Source: Polytrichum commune (taxonomy: Eukaryota; Streptophyta; Polytrichopsida; Polytrichales; Polytrichaceae). From it: a DNA stretch of 64,000 nt. The position numbers were made by a program, and so were the translations under genes. Of the stretch, positions 23,360-36,724 are shown piece by piece. Position 1 is the first letter of the stretch. The number at the start of each line of letters is the position of its first letter. Location: the NCBI GenBank assembly GCA_950295325.1, contig OX485807.1, positions 11,683,001 through 11,747,000 of the forward strand, in the 5' to 3' direction. The notes beneath the pieces were generated by a model that was not told the origin of the DNA, ran no database searches, and saw nothing but the letters and a program-made list of their open reading frames with translations.

Positions 23360-24650
23360 GTATTGAGGCCCTTGCCACACAAGAGGCACCAGAAGTTTCA
23401 CAACTTCCTCCAACGTGGCACCTTGCCCAAGAAAAGTCTCCTTTTCCTCGTTTTTCTCCTTATATTGTGGGACTTCCGGGCACTAGTGCCCGGTAGTTGT
23501 GAACTACATTTATTGTGCCATGTCACTCTACTTTATTGCCAAGTAGATACCGAAGCAAGATCCAAAGCAAAATCCGAAGCTAAAAAGTCATTGTTGCCAC
23601 TCCCCATACTTCCTCTCATGTGGCAACCACTTGCTCATTTGAACCAATGCTATTCATCCAACTCATTGCCGTTCCTCCCGTGTGGTTTGGGCCTGAGTAA
23701 GGAGCTGTCAGTAAAATCCCCAGACTCAGCACGCCATTTTTTAGCATGTGTCATTATCATGTTTGTTCTTTGATCCTCATCCAACCACACAGCAACCAAA
23801 TATAGGGTTCCAGTTAAGATAAGCAACTGAATGACATACCTCACCAGGTTTACAGTGTTTTGTTTTTTATCATTACCCATCCGCACATCAATCTCACACA
23901 TAACATTTTCAACGAGATTGGTGTAATTGGGTCTTGAATGAAGGTATATGTGTCTTGTCAATATGGTATAATGATCCTCAATTTTGTTATATGAGCATTG
24001 ACATTAAGCATCTTGCTTCCTGGTTTATAGTACATGTGCCTTGAATGGTTGCTGTTTGGAGCATGCCACTCCTCCTATGATATGAAACTCACATTGGGGC
24101 CCTGGCCACAATCAGAGTCATTTCCGCATCTCAAATGGATATCTACTTTTTCGTGCTCAAGAAGTTGTCATCTTTGGGTCTCAATTGTGGATGATCTCTT
24201 TAAGCCCTAACTTCCAACGATATAAAAGTATTGTTTTGACTGCATTTCACTCAATGTTGGTTGTGGGATTTTCATAACATTAATATGAGATTTATTTGTA
24301 AGATTTTGAAATATTTTAGATGAGCGGAGAAAATGGGCATGAATAACCCCTTGGGTTAATAGATTATAACATTTGAAGGAAAGGATGTACACTAAAATGC
24401 CATGCTTATTCCCTTCAAATATATTTTTGATCAATCGAATTAACCTGGATAATGAACAAAATGCTTGTGTGATCCACTAAATAAGAACGACTCAATAGTT
24501 GGGCACCTCACAAATTCTCATGCCAAAATTTGCAAACCACAGTAAGCTAGCCACCTTTCATTTGGAGTATGTAGTTTGTCCCATATTTCCCCACCCTTTC
24601 CCAAAATAAACCATACAAATATTTAGGTAAACACCTAGTACCCTTATTCG
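23360..24650. other. Intergenic DNA, no supported gene
   Basis: Contains a second copy (23758-23850) of the dispersed sequence seen at 470-560. No coding region recognised. Confidence 0.45.
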
Positions 24651-24651
24651 A

Positions 24652-25430
24652 ATGAAAAACACAACAAGAGATTACCACCAACAAAGCCAAAAGAAACAAA
24701 GCAAGCTTTTGGCCACCTCGTTAGCTAGTCTCAAACAAAAAAATAAAATTCTCAACACAATAATGAAACCATGTATCGCATATGCCTTCTATGCAACCCC
24801 ATTCTCCAAACCTAACATCAAAAAATTAGACTAAATACTCAACAAACTCACTAAAGACATGTGCAACGTATCCAAAAGCACAATCAACATCCTCGCCCAC
24901 CTTTCCAATGAAGACTTTGGCATAAACACAACCTCCCTCCTCTTAAACTACATAATTCCATAGGGCAATAACCAATACAAGCACTCAACGACTCAGGGCC
25001 ATTAGGAATAAGCGACCAATGTCTCACCAAATACATCACCACCAAACATGGACAATTATTACACCTCCCTGCACTTTAATCCCAAGCTTACACCATGTCA
25101 CCCATTATCAAGACATTACTAGAAAGAAAATATGAAATTCACGTTGCCGCTGCCACCACTAACCAAGTATTTCCCGTTAAAAACACCTTGCTAGTGCTCA
25201 AATGGCTAGCCAATTTAATGAACACAATCCTCCCATTGGAAGCCAAGAAAAAATTAGACAACATTTTAGCAAGCTATACATGTATAAAATACATAAGAAA
25301 ATCTATATTGGAGCCAAACCATGCGTTGCCTAAACTTCATAAGGAAGCTCCTAAGAAAAACATGGGAAAATCTTGCAGGGTGATACACAAGATCTACGAA
25401 TGTATTTTTTTAGGAGACTCTTGATGAAAT
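24652..25430 (+). pseudogene. LINE fragment: reverse-transcriptase thumb region
   Basis: Residues 27-60 of the first open stretch (24652-24834), including ILNTIMKPCIAYAFYATPFS and NIKKLD, resemble the region just after the reverse-transcriptase palm in LINE ORF2 proteins. The similarity seems to continue through a stop into 24835-24960 (KDMCNVSKSTINIL..., then a FGI motif and TSLLLNYI). After that the frame is broken repeatedly. This part normally precedes the C-terminal region preserved at 18839-19882, so the two may be different pieces of one family. Its 5' and 3' limits are not defined. Confidence 0.5.
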
Positions 25431-26634
25431 GGAAAGACTCTCTAGAAGATGAAGCCTCGGGGAGTTCACTAAACATGTATATATGTATACACGTGCGTGA
25501 CAAGGGTATTTATTCAAGGGGTATTTAATTATCCATCCTTAATTTTTTGTACCGTATTATTATATAATTTGCTAATTTCTTGTTTATTAAATGACCCTAT
25601 AATTACTTTTAAATTTGATGAAGCTCTAATTTTAAGCTAGGTATGTTCATTATAATTATTTGATTTTGCTCTAAAGGGTTTAAGAGCATTCAAAGTACTA
25701 AGTCACCAAAATCCAAGGCACAACAAGGTTTTACATTAAGAGTGTTCATAAACAGTTTCACACAACAAAATCAGCCCATGTTCCTCAATCAAGTTACACG
25801 CACAATTAAACACAACGGTACTGAGTGTAAAAAAATTAAAATTAAAACACCAACAACAAAGCAAGCAAAAATAAGGTCCATGCAATAATGTAGAAGGGTA
25901 TAGAGTTAATATTACAACATCCTGCTTGAAGCAGACAGACACAAGACCAACCAAAACTCCTCTAATTTATCTTGAGAAATTGTTTCTAGCATTTAAAAAT
26001 GCCAGCAAAACCGTTCATAGCAAATGAAAGATGTCATGTTCATCTTGCAAAACAATTCCTAGTTTTTAAGAACACTAGTATATAATCAACAAATAATGCA
26101 TGCCTTTAATCCTAAACCTAGGAATCCGTCATCCGCCCTCATCAATCTTTCATCCCATTTGTTCAACTGAATTGACGTAGTTTTTCATCCAAAATCTTCC
26201 CGCCTCTGAACACAAAGGACATCCTATTTCAGAAAAAACCTAGGATCCTTAAATCCTACGGTATATTTTTACAAATATTTTTAAAATATGCATTATTTGT
26301 ATCAATCCTATATTATTTATAATACAAATTTTATCATACATACTCACCTATATTACTTCTAAGAAAATTTTAAGTTTTTCCTTTTGTGAATATGAACTAC
26401 CCTATATTTTCTTGCACGTTGTTTTCTAATATTATCGCAGTGAACTCCCCGAGGATGAAGCCTCTTGGGAGCAAGAGGTTGAGAGATTTTCCCACCTTTG
26501 TCGTTAAGGACAATGGCATGTTTTAATGGATAAAATTGTGATATACATGGATAAAAAATAATTAAAGGCTTGAATATGCAAGAAATAAAGACTAACCATG
26601 CTTTGTTGAACTTAGCATGTGAGCAGATGGTGTT
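25431..26634. other. Intergenic DNA, nothing recognised
   Basis: AT-rich sequence with no supported gene or terminal repeats. Confidence 0.5.
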
Positions 26635-26999
26635 TGGAATCAGACAACTCCAAAGAGAGAATCGGTGCAAACATCCTAAGAAGGAATGATGCACAAGTTG
26701 TGCACGGGAGTTAGACATCTCCCATTGAAGGTCTTTGCGTTGGAGTTAGACAACTCCAATTGAGAGTTAGACATCTCCCTTTGAAAGATCTTTGCGTTGG
26801 AGCTAGACAACTCCAACTGGTAGCTAGTTAGACATCTCCTTCTATAAGATCTTTGTTTTAGAGTTAGACAACTCCCAGCGGATGGATGTTATTCATGGGA
26901 GTTAGAAATTTCTCAAAGAATAATTGAATCTAGTTGGAATTAGACGGTTTCAACTAGATGAATTGATGGATGCATCAAGTTGGAATTGGACAATTGGAC
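26635..26999. repeat. Array of short palindromes in ~57-61-bp units
   Basis: About ten short inverted repeats share an AGAC-type centre, e.g. TTGGAGTTAGACAACTCCAA (26740-26759) and TTGGAGCTAGACAACTCCAA (26797-26816). They alternate with a GACATCTCC form (26706-26723, 26764-26779, 26825-26839). Three clear tandem units start at 26706, 26764 and 26825, each with one palindrome of each form; decayed units flank them. Several substitutions in one arm are matched in the other. Confidence 0.75.
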
Positions 27000-27839
27000 A
27001 ATTGGTATCGGACTACACCATTTATGATATTTAGTGTCACATGCACAGTAGTGTCAATTGCCTTATTTTGAGGCATATGTTAAGTTAAAATGATGATTAA
27101 CAACTTCATCATAAGTGTCAACTCACGACACTTGGCGTTCAATAGTGTTGTGAGGTGCATGCCTATGTCACACAATGGTCTACAAGTTTATTAAAGTGTA
27201 CACAAATGAAATTTGTCAATAGTATGCTCAAAAATATCTTCTTCTTGCATTCTAAAATGTAAACACATGACACTTGCCATTCGTACGCTCAACATTTAAT
27301 TTTCCTTTGCATATTAAAACACAAGACTATCATCTAACCTATCCCAATTGACTACTCTATATGTCATAATGTAGATCTTTTATCACTTACATAAATTATG
27401 TATGTTGACAAATGAAATCGTATTGGAAATTAGCGGCCGTGATCTAGTAGGCAACTAGGCATTTAGTTAAGGCCCTTCACAAATAGTGTACATGACACTA
27501 AATACCATAAACAAATTAGTGAATTGTGATTGAGCCAAAAGATAGAAGATTCATAGTAGAATCAATGATACAACTATGATATGAAGACTATTACTATATG
27601 AGAAATGTAAAGTAAAAGTAGTGCCTTTGGCAGAAAAGGGAGTTTGGGGGGAGGAGAGAGGATTTTTTTTGTCCCTCTCCTATGATCGGGTGGTTCAAGC
27701 TCATAGGCAATCAAAATCTTGTGGTCAATTTGTAAAGCTTGTGCAATGTAAAGAGGTGGAAGTTCACAATCTAATGTTTATGTGCATTCTTAAAGATATT
27801 AATGTTGTGAAAAAAACCAATTTTCCCCCACACAACACA
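27000..27839. other. Intergenic DNA, no supported gene
   Basis: Scattered GTGTCA/TGACAC words and an open frame at 27621-27881 without family features. Confidence 0.4.
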
Positions 27840-28450
27840 ATGACATACACACATTGGCAACCATCCCACCCCACACCATAGGCTACACCCCAACACCAAA
27901 ATGGTTAAAAAATTATCGCTACATAAAACCGTTTCTTACATCCTTAATATGCATATAACCAAGGAAACCCTCTAGGAAATGCACAAACCCCACATGACCT
28001 TCAAATTATTATGCAAAAAATTCACAATATCTACATCACCATTCACCAAAACACCCCCCCCCCCTCGCCCGCCCCTGCCCACCACCATCAAAACAACCAA
28101 CACAATACCCCTACCAACCACATAACCCCCCTCAGATTTAGCCCCTGACAATGCATATACACAAACAATTCCCTCATCCCTCCCACCTTAAACGCCAAGG
28201 GTCATATAGGAGGTAACACCACCCGATCATGAATATACCCCCCCCCCCAACACACAACAACATTCAAATATCAAAAAGATTATCCCTATACCAAATTAAA
28301 GGTCCTCCGAGATGAACTCAATGCCATCCTAGCTGCCATAAATATCATACAAACCACCATGTCCCCCTCCCCCCTAACTCCGGATATCCATATGACACTT
28401 GTTCATTTTCTCCAACACCCTTGCTTTTACTCAAAGAGCCCACCTCCTGA
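27840..28450 (+). pseudogene. Decayed LINE fragment with RNase H-like segment
   Basis: The region is C-rich on the plus strand (poly-C at about 28053-28065 and 28240-28248). A short stretch near 28275-28345 reads KVLRDELNAILAAINIIQTT, which resembles the E-L-x-A-I helix of the RNase H domain in LINE ORF2 proteins. The expected following DS catalytic motif is not visible and stops are frequent. It could be another piece of the family at 18839 and 24652. The call rests on a short motif. Confidence 0.35.
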
Positions 28451-29840
28451 AAGTAAGGCATAACCCCTTATGTTGCATCATGGATGACCATGATCAATAT
28501 AAGGCTAATGGGCTTGCAATCACGATGATGGGTGGTTACCAACATTTTTTTTGCTTCATTTCCAATATTTCTAAACACATGTATGCAAAGAATTTCAACA
28601 AAATAAGATAGTGTATGTTGTTAAAGATTTGGACAAGACAAAAACCAGAGAAACACTCAAGGAAGACTTAAAAGGTGATCCTTGTATCATCTAGGTGTCT
28701 CAAATTGATTTTATTAGGACAAGCATAGGGATATGTCTTCTATTTTGGATGTTAGAATCATTATTCCTTCAATTTAACACAAAGATTTCAAAATTGTTTC
28801 AGTCACAATACATGCGTTTTGTGACAGTTGCTCGACTTCACACCATTTTCTTAGACAATAGATTAGCAATGGGTTAATTTTAATTGGACCAAGTGCGGTG
28901 CTCAAGCATAGGCACAACCATCGACAATAATCTTGCATAAAGTATCTCATTCGAGTTTCTTTACAAAAGCCAAGGGCACTTCGATGTAGTCAATGGTCTC
29001 GTGTTAATTAAATTTCTTTAGTGTAACTTGAAATGGCAGTGCAATTATCCTTACATGATTCTCAATCTTCTTTGATTAATTTTTTATAAAATTATATTGT
29101 CAAACAATGGTCTTGAGTTTTTATTCATTTATGATTTCATCTCACTGATCAAATTTTTAGACTATGGCCTAGTGGATTAAATTAACCTCCCAACTACAAA
29201 TCAAAATCACTTAGTCACTTTCATGACTTATTTTGGTATGGTCCTCTCTGCATCTTGGACTTTTGAGTGACCTTGCATAGTCCATAATCTTTCATGTGTA
29301 CCTCTTGGCCTTCTAAAGACTATTGACCTTTCATTACTATCTTTAAGGGGTTCCATATGTCACAAACACTTATAATTTACAATTATATTACAATGACACA
29401 CAATAGAAATTAGTTCTCTTCAGAATGTATCAACACACTAAGATGATAGTCTTTCTCAAGATCTTACCCCTCAACATTGAATATATATCTTTTAAACTAT
29501 TTGTGAGGGTCTTGGATTAATCTCATCAATCACATAATCTTGTGAGATCATTCAACGTTAGATACTTAAGGTAATCTTACATTTTGTATTTAATTCTCTA
29601 TACTTCTCTCAATCAATTAGTTTCGAGTTATTCTCCCTAGTAGATGTGACCACAAAGGTTGTATTTACATGAACATAAAAATAAAATAAAATAAATCACT
29701 TTTATCAAAATGAACATCAATGATGTTCATGCAAAGTTTGCTTTGGAGTGGCAACTGTTGATTGGAGTCAACACTCTGACATGAGTTCCCAACATAGCAC
29801 AAGCATGACTACCGTAGGCTGATAGTCAATCAAAACAAAG
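28451..29840. other. Intergenic DNA, nothing recognised
   Basis: AT-rich, with no supported coding sequence. Confidence 0.5.
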
Positions 29841-30880
29841 TTGTGTCGAATAATTATTTTGATTGTGCCAAAAGTTGGTCATGCCATGTCCTTCATGGTG
29901 AAAGCGGAAGAAACAAGTGTAGACAACCAGGTGGGAATCCTACACGAGTTTGGACTTGCCTCTGGATTAGAGTTAAATCGGCAAAAGAGTGGCGTATTGG
30001 TGTGGCCTAGGACGACCGCCAAGATGGATGGGAAAATACCAATGGAAGTCGGCCGCAAACGGAAAATTGTTAAAACTACTAAGCATGCCTTTTGGCCTAT
30101 GATTGGAATTGCAGAACGTCGACCAATTTGTGGTAAACAAGGTCAAACTCAAACCCAAGTACTAGAGCTCCGTGAACTTGTCACTTGCAGGACGAACCCT
30201 CATCGTAAACCATGTATAGATGACATCCCTTTGGTACTTCATTGCAATTCGGGCTAGTCTAATGAGAGTGCTAAGCTCTACTCCGCAATTGCCTTTGGTA
30301 TGGGTCAAAGAATACAACTAGAGTACATGTAAGTTGAAACGATTACACAATGCCCAAGAAAGTAGGAGGCCTTGGTCTTATTTCACCAGAGGACACTATG
30401 AAAGCCCTTATGAGCAAATGGATTATTCAAGCTCTACTTCCGGGTAAGTCGAATCTTCAAACTATCTTGAGGTACCACATTATGCAGTTGCAACCTTCTT
30501 ACGATGGTCCATGGGGCCCCTCATCCTTGTGGTTGTTCTCCCCAAGTTTCTCCACCAAGGGTGGATCCAAAGTTTGGCACCACATTCCCCATTCATGAAA
30601 GGTGATGGCTAACACAACTACATACCTCTCTCCGTTCATTCCAGAAGATATTATGCAACTCAATTTGTGGTGGAGGGTGGAATACCAAGGTCTTTACTTT
30701 GGCATCACCATGAGTAGGGGCCCTATATTGTATAGGACATGATTGAGGTATTGAGGATATATGGGACCCTGGAGATATGAATTCATGAACTAGGAATCTG
30801 CCAAGCTTTAACTGTCCCCTGTGGGAGGCACTCATAGTAAATTTTTAAAGACACCTGGGACAACCACTTATTATCTTTAA
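29841..30880 (+). pseudogene. Degenerate LINE ORF2 (reverse transcriptase to C-terminus)
   Basis: The open stretch at 29841-30257 contains ILHEFGLASGLELNRQKSGV, the reverse-transcriptase motif that follows the YADD box in plant LINEs. Directly upstream the sequence reads HAMSFMV, so the catalytic Asp-Asp-Thr triplet appears deleted. After a frame change the family continues as VKLKLKYWSSVNLSLAGRTL (about 30139-30198), then in another frame as KKVGGLGLISPEDTMKALMS (from 30353) and SKWIIQAL. A further decayed stretch with an LWW motif runs to about 30880. Several stops and frameshifts make it a dead copy. It looks like a different LINE lineage from the 18.8-kb frame because its post-RT sequence is unlike it. 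Confidence 0.65.
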
Positions 30881-33800
30881 GGGTTAGAATATTAGGAGTC
30901 CTTAAAGTAGAAAAAAATCTACTGAGCTTAAAATTTTAATATCCTAATGATAATTAGAAATATAAAATGCATTCAATATTAATACCCTATTTTTCTTACA
31001 ATTTTTTGATAGCCTTTAATTTTTAGCTGAAGGGGGGGGGGGGTGCATTGTGAATTGGCATTTTAACAACAAGATTGCATTGTTGTGGTATGGCAAGAAG
31101 AAAACATAATAAAAATTTATTACACCAACAAGATTATAATGGAGAATGCAAGTAGAGTGCAACCTTAAAATTTAGTGTGTTAAGAAACACAATTGTCCAA
31201 CATTTGCAAGATACCAAGAATTTGTACAACATTTGCAAAACAATTTTAAACATGAAATATTGTCTCAAATATATCCCTTTGTGTCAACGTTTAAACATAA
31301 TGGAGTTCAAACAAAGAAATATTGTTATAATATAATTTTAATGAATTTTTTTGGGGGTTGTAAATACAAAGGCATTTTTTTATTACATACCAATATTATA
31401 TTTTAGAATTACATTAGAAAGGTTGTTGTTTGCATTAATTTCTCATTAATTTTGCATATTTTTTAGCAAGGTTTGGGTGGTAGTGTGTCGAGTTTTTTTA
31501 ATTAAAATTAATTTATCATATATATCTATATCTATATTTGTTTGTTTGTTTAAATTTAGAAACATGGAGGGATATATTGCTAATGAGAAGTCACATAGAG
31601 AGTCGCAAGGAGAGTGGCCACAAAATTCACAATGGGTGCAAAAAATGACAACTCCAATTTTCAAGAGTAATCATACATTAATTTCTCAAATGTTGCATGG
31701 TCCTAATAAGCTTCCCTTTTCTTCCAGTGCATTATGCCCTCTTCAAATTACACCATGTCTAATTTTTGCAAGGAGTACAATTAGATAGTCTTCATGAAGC
31801 TGGAATCTTATAGGGAAAGGAAAAAATGGTAGCTACAACAAATCATCAATTTGTTGGAAAGAAGATAAGGGAACTAAAAAAAGAACGAGTAAAGAAGATG
31901 AAGAAAATGGATTAGAAAGTTGTGATCGAGATTGAAAAATCTAATGAAAAAAAAAACATGGAGAAAATGAAGTAGAGAGATTTTAAAATGCTTCATTTAA
32001 TTGCTATGCGAGGTGAGATGGACAAGAAATTTATAAAAACAAAAAATATAACGTTAGTCAATTTTGTTGTCAAAAAGTGATATTGCATGAAGATGTATGA
32101 GTTCATAAGGTGTGGTCATAAAAAATCTTGCCCTTAGCCACAAGTCCCTATGCCCTTCCCCCCCAAAATCAAGTTGACCGTTGGTGCGGGGCCTTCACGG
32201 TTTAATTGTTATATTTAGTCATTTCTATGTGCAAGAGGGTTTGAACCCACCCCTTTTTCATTCGAAACATTTCCTCTTCATTTCCCAAACTATTAATCTA
32301 TCTCATATTTTTTGTCCATATCTATTCACATTGCTTTCATTTATAATATGCACTTAATGTTTGTTTTATATATATTACATTCAATAATTTTAGTCTTTCT
32401 TTTCTTGTTATGTGGATTTTCATTACGTTTTTTATTTTCTTGTATATGTGTTAACTCTTGGATCAAGCTACATTGTGACGCCATAGGTGAGAGGGCCCAA
32501 ATAATCATAAAATGGGTGAGGGCCCTGGGCATTGAGAACGCCTTTCATCTACGGGACTAAGAGTCACGAGGATAAAGCCATGAGTATTGAATAGCTTTTA
32601 GCATCCGGATTCTAGAATGCTCAAGAACTCCCCAATCAAAGGTGTGAGCTAGTAGATATGGGGCGTTGCATAGGGGCTATGCCCTAAGACAACAGTGACC
32701 AGGGAGTGGCGCCCGAGACTGTTGAAGTTAGAACAACCATAACTCTCTCAATACTTGCTCGAATGAGGCAAACAAAGAGTCCATCGGCATCTACGCAAAG
32801 CATATGTCAAAGGAGTGATCGTTTGTTAGAAACAAATATCACAAGACAAATTTCTGGAAGTTTGAAGCTGTTGGGAGACTCTAGCCCCAACGGCCAAGGA
32901 AAAATGACTACTTGACCCCAACTCTTAAGAGAGAGAGAAAATATTACTTGACGGTGGGGCAAGGGCCCTGCCCAAAGTCCTAGAGACTTATATACATGAG
33001 GTGGCGTTGCCAATTGACCCCACCCGAAGCATACTTGGCAACTATGCATCGGGTTGTTGTAGTGTTGCTCTGGCAACGTGATGATCAATTCAAGATTGGA
33101 CTTCCATGGATAGAAATCCACATCTAACCATTGGCTACCTACTAAGGGGAAAATATTGAATGCATGTGTAGGAGGGTTGTGTCAGCCCTAAACCCCCACC
33201 CTTGTGCGTCGTAGTCCGGGTGAGAGCTCATGGCTCACACAAGCTTGATCGTCTCCCTTAGGCTTCAAAATCATTACTCCTTCCTCTAGAACATAAATCT
33301 CAAGCACACCTCTTTATTCAATGCCACCAGAAGTACATTATTTAGGAATATTCCTTCTTCGTGGTTGTTATCAACCACAATCACCCAATAGTTCACCACA
33401 CCCACTTTCACACTCCATTAATGAACTACTTCACTAATCTAGGGCATTCCCCAATAGCGCTAGGCACCACCACCTCATGTGGTGGTTGGCCCATGCTTGA
33501 TCCTCCACTATTATCTAACGATTCAATGCCTAATCCCTAAATCTTAATATTAAAAACTACCTCCTAATACATTAACCTTGAGCAAGCTTAATTAATTGAT
33601 TAAGTCACAACTTAGTCCACAGGTCGTCCTTCCTTGGATCTTGAGGCTACGCTGCCACTTGGCAGCTTGTGCCGATGTTGGTGCCTCCTCGCCCACACTC
33701 GTCCTCTGTTCGCATCACACCCAACTTACTGGTCAAGGCCTGAATTCAGCTTAATTCTCACCCAGCTCCCATCGAAGCAAGGGTAGCAAACTTGAATTCA

Positions 33801-35480
33801 CACGGTCTAACCCTGCGATGACCAGTCCCTTAGTCTCAAAATCAGGATGCCATTCCAACACCGATCCACAGACCGAGCAGCAGACAGTTTCGGCTCGGGG
33901 CAGCCACAACTTCAGAGCCCCTTATGAAGTCGAGTTGTAATGCTCAGCTTGGCGCAATCTGAGATCTGGCCAAACCACATACAAATTCCCCCTTGGACAC
34001 AGGGGTTCAAAGTAGTTCCCCTCCCTTCAACCCACAGCTGTGAACCCATAGCCATTAAGGCCCAACCTTAGTGCCTCGTCTCTCCTCTGTTCTGCATCGG
34101 TGTATTTTTTCCTTCATCGAGTTTGATCAGTTCCCCAGTACTCGGCCCAACCAGCATTGTTCCCCTTCATCCATTCACCCAGCAACCCTCAACCCAATCG
34201 TTGGCTGCCGCATTAGTTTTTCCCAAGTGTGTCTACCCTTCCACCACCGAATTTCGGCAACCCACAACCCCATCCACCATCACTCACTTGCTTTTTGGTC
34301 TTCTGGCCACGTTTTTCAAGTGTCTGCACCCACGGCATTCAGCGTCCCCTTGGCAACAACTTTTCTTCCAGCATGGTTACCATCTCCTCTTAAAAATGTC
34401 AGCCCCTCCTCAATCCATGTCTTCGCCGCTCACCCTGTGGCGCCTCCTACCTTTTCTTTTCGGGGGAGAGAGAGAGTCAGAGAGTGCCTGCTCGGGGCCT
34501 CCTGGACCCCTCCTCCGACTCAACGGAAATCCAACAGCTTATCCACGAGTTTGGGAACCCCCCACCCTTAAATGAACACCATCCCAAACTTAAATGCTCA
34601 ATATACTTGCCTCCGACCATTTGCACCCCGCATCCGTCACCCCATAATTAAACTGCTTTACTCATTCTTTATTTCCTTTCACTCCTACTAACTCACACTG
34701 ATACTTAAATCAAACCAATCTAAATTAATTAAAGCCTCGTCTAAACTCTAATGCCTCAAGCTTGTTATCACTTTGACCATCCAAGCAACCACAATCCTGA
34801 GGTCTTTTTTATAAATTTTCGTGTTAAGTTGATATGTGAGCACGATATGTGGCTCACAGGTTGGGTACCAAGTCATGAGCTTGGAGGTCCACGGTATGTG
34901 GAGCTAATCATGCATGTGTGTGGGATGTGCATGTTACCGTTCGTGACACTTATTAGAGTTGCGAAGCAATCAAGATAAGATAAGGGACGCTAGCAAGGGT
35001 TTATTATTTGTATCGGACACCTACTACTATACCATCAATTGTCACACTATCAATTGTTGCAACACAAGAGAAGAACAAAATCAATAAACTGACAAAATTA
35101 TATTATAACATGGTATTGGTAATTGGGGTTTTTTTGCGTCCTTCCAACAATTCATAATCTTCTTTAAAATACGGATAATGTTTATACTAAATTCATAGAC
35201 AAATTCAAATTATTCTTTTATTGTATATGTTTCACTATCACTGTCTATTTATGAGATGTTGGATTTACTTTGTAGTTTATACTTTCACAAACTTTTGGCT
35301 AGTAATTCATACATCACTATAGTTTCATAAAGAGAGTTTTTTTTTCAATTTTCCTCAATAAAAATAAATATGTTTCTACATTATTTATTTCATTTGTAAT
35401 CGGAACATCTTTTCTAGCTAGAATCTTTCTTTTCATTTTTGGAAGTTCAAATTTTATTCTGCTTGTAATTCACTATCCTC
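30881..35480. other. Long unassigned region
   Basis: A poly-G tract lies at 31032-31043. From about 33170 to 34620 the sequence is noticeably GC- and CT-richer, with two overlapping open frames (34071-34575) of 150-166 codons that are Ser/Pro/His-rich and lack any domain I know. This block could be an LTR or untranslated leader of an unidentified element. I found no LTR partner or primer-binding site for it. No gene is supported. Confidence 0.35.
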
Positions 35481-35840
35481 TCATATTTTTCCCTTATAAA
35501 CTCTTATAACTATTTTATTCTCTACTTCAACAATCAATTCATCTTCTATCACCTCGTTGTTTACAATGTACAAATTGTGTAATATTATGCAAGTTGCTAC
35601 AATATCGGACATGTTCCTTAAAAGTATTCTAGATCGCTTCATTATCAACCTCCATCCACCCTTCGAAATCACAAATGTTCTTTCCACACACATTCTAATT
35701 GAAAATTGAATAAAAATATAATTCATCTCTTTCTTGGATAATACAACATTTCTATCCTTGAACGGACATTACATCTAAGGCCTCACTAGATATGCACCAT
35801 CTCCTATAAGTTTAAATGGCTGAAACTTACCTTCTACACA
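35481..35840 (-). pseudogene. PIF/Harbinger transposase remnant (HARBI1/DDE_4-like)
   Basis: On the minus strand the open frame at 35481-35726 reads FIQFSIRMCVERTFVISKGG and then CIILHNLYIVNNE. This is the conserved C-terminal end of plant Harbinger-type nucleases, in which a variable number of residues separates RxxVE from an LHN motif. Upstream, across stops near 35765-35830, the strand reads KFQPFKLIGDGAYLVRP, matching the GD-AYP region that bears a catalytic Asp of the DDE triad. The N-terminal half is not recognisable in frame. It is an inactive copy. Harbinger-type termini lie about 0.9-1.2 kb away at 36725-36903. Confidence 0.7.
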
Positions 35841-36724
35841 TATACGTCCAATTGTTGTAACATGTAAAACAACCTAATTATGAAAATTTCATGCCCAACC
35901 AAATTAATAATCCCATAACATACAATTTGGTTCGGCATTTTTGGTTGAATTATTGAATGAAAATATTTTCTACAATATTAATCTTCTCCGCCAACTACTG
36001 GAACTAAAACATGAATATATGACTCATATTTTGTCCTTATGATGTAAGATATATCGTACATGCTCAAATCTTGAAGTTAAAATCCTAAAATGAGATTCAC
36101 TTGGAGTTTGCACGAAAACTAGTTGAAGTTGCTTCCTAACAATTTTACAAAATTCTTACTATTTTTGACAATATGCTTTCATGGACTCCATTCAATTCTC
36201 TCATGCTTTGTAATCCATCACCACCTATGCTACCCTCTCTAGCATTGACCCAATATCCCTAAAACATGTATCATCTTTCTTCAAATAAAGATCCAACCTC
36301 TTACACAAAAAATTGAACGTAATTTGTTTCACTTGAGTTTGCTTCCTAGACTTATTTTCCATCCTTGAATCCAACAACAAACGGTCTACAAATCCGTATA
36401 TATGTTCTTGACTTCACATGCTCCTCTTTTTATGCCTCATAAGCTTAAAATTGCAGACCTTTCCCATTCTCCTTGCAAAAGCAATGCTTGAATGTCTACA
36501 ACATGTTCTACAAGTATATACAAAAACATGTATAATCATAAGAGCAAAATAAATCTCCTCTTCCTCTTTTCCATTGCAACCATGTTTGATGAAATTTAAG
36601 GTGAAAACAAGCAAAAATAAAAAGTGAAGAGAAGTGAAGCCAAGAGAAGACAAATTTTAATTTTTTTTCCCTTTCAAAACTGCCATTTTTGGGCGTATAT
36701 TAAAAAAATTATCACATTCACTTT

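Noticed and set aside
26635-26999. CRISPR-like array
   Set aside because: Repeats are palindromic, diverged and contiguous with no uniform unique spacers, and the genome is a eukaryote.
32233-32250. GGGTTTGAACCC, resembling a tRNA T-arm
   Set aside because: No D-arm, anticodon arm or acceptor pairing could be found at the right distance; treated as a chance palindrome.
32706-32720. TGGCGCCCGAGAC, resembling a retroviral-type tRNA-Lys primer-binding site
   Set aside because: No LTR pair, polypurine tract or gag-pol sequence was found around it; probably chance.
34071-34575. Overlapping plus-strand open frames of 150-166 codons
   Set aside because: They are Ser/Pro/His-rich in two frames at once, as expected for CT-rich DNA, with no recognisable motif.
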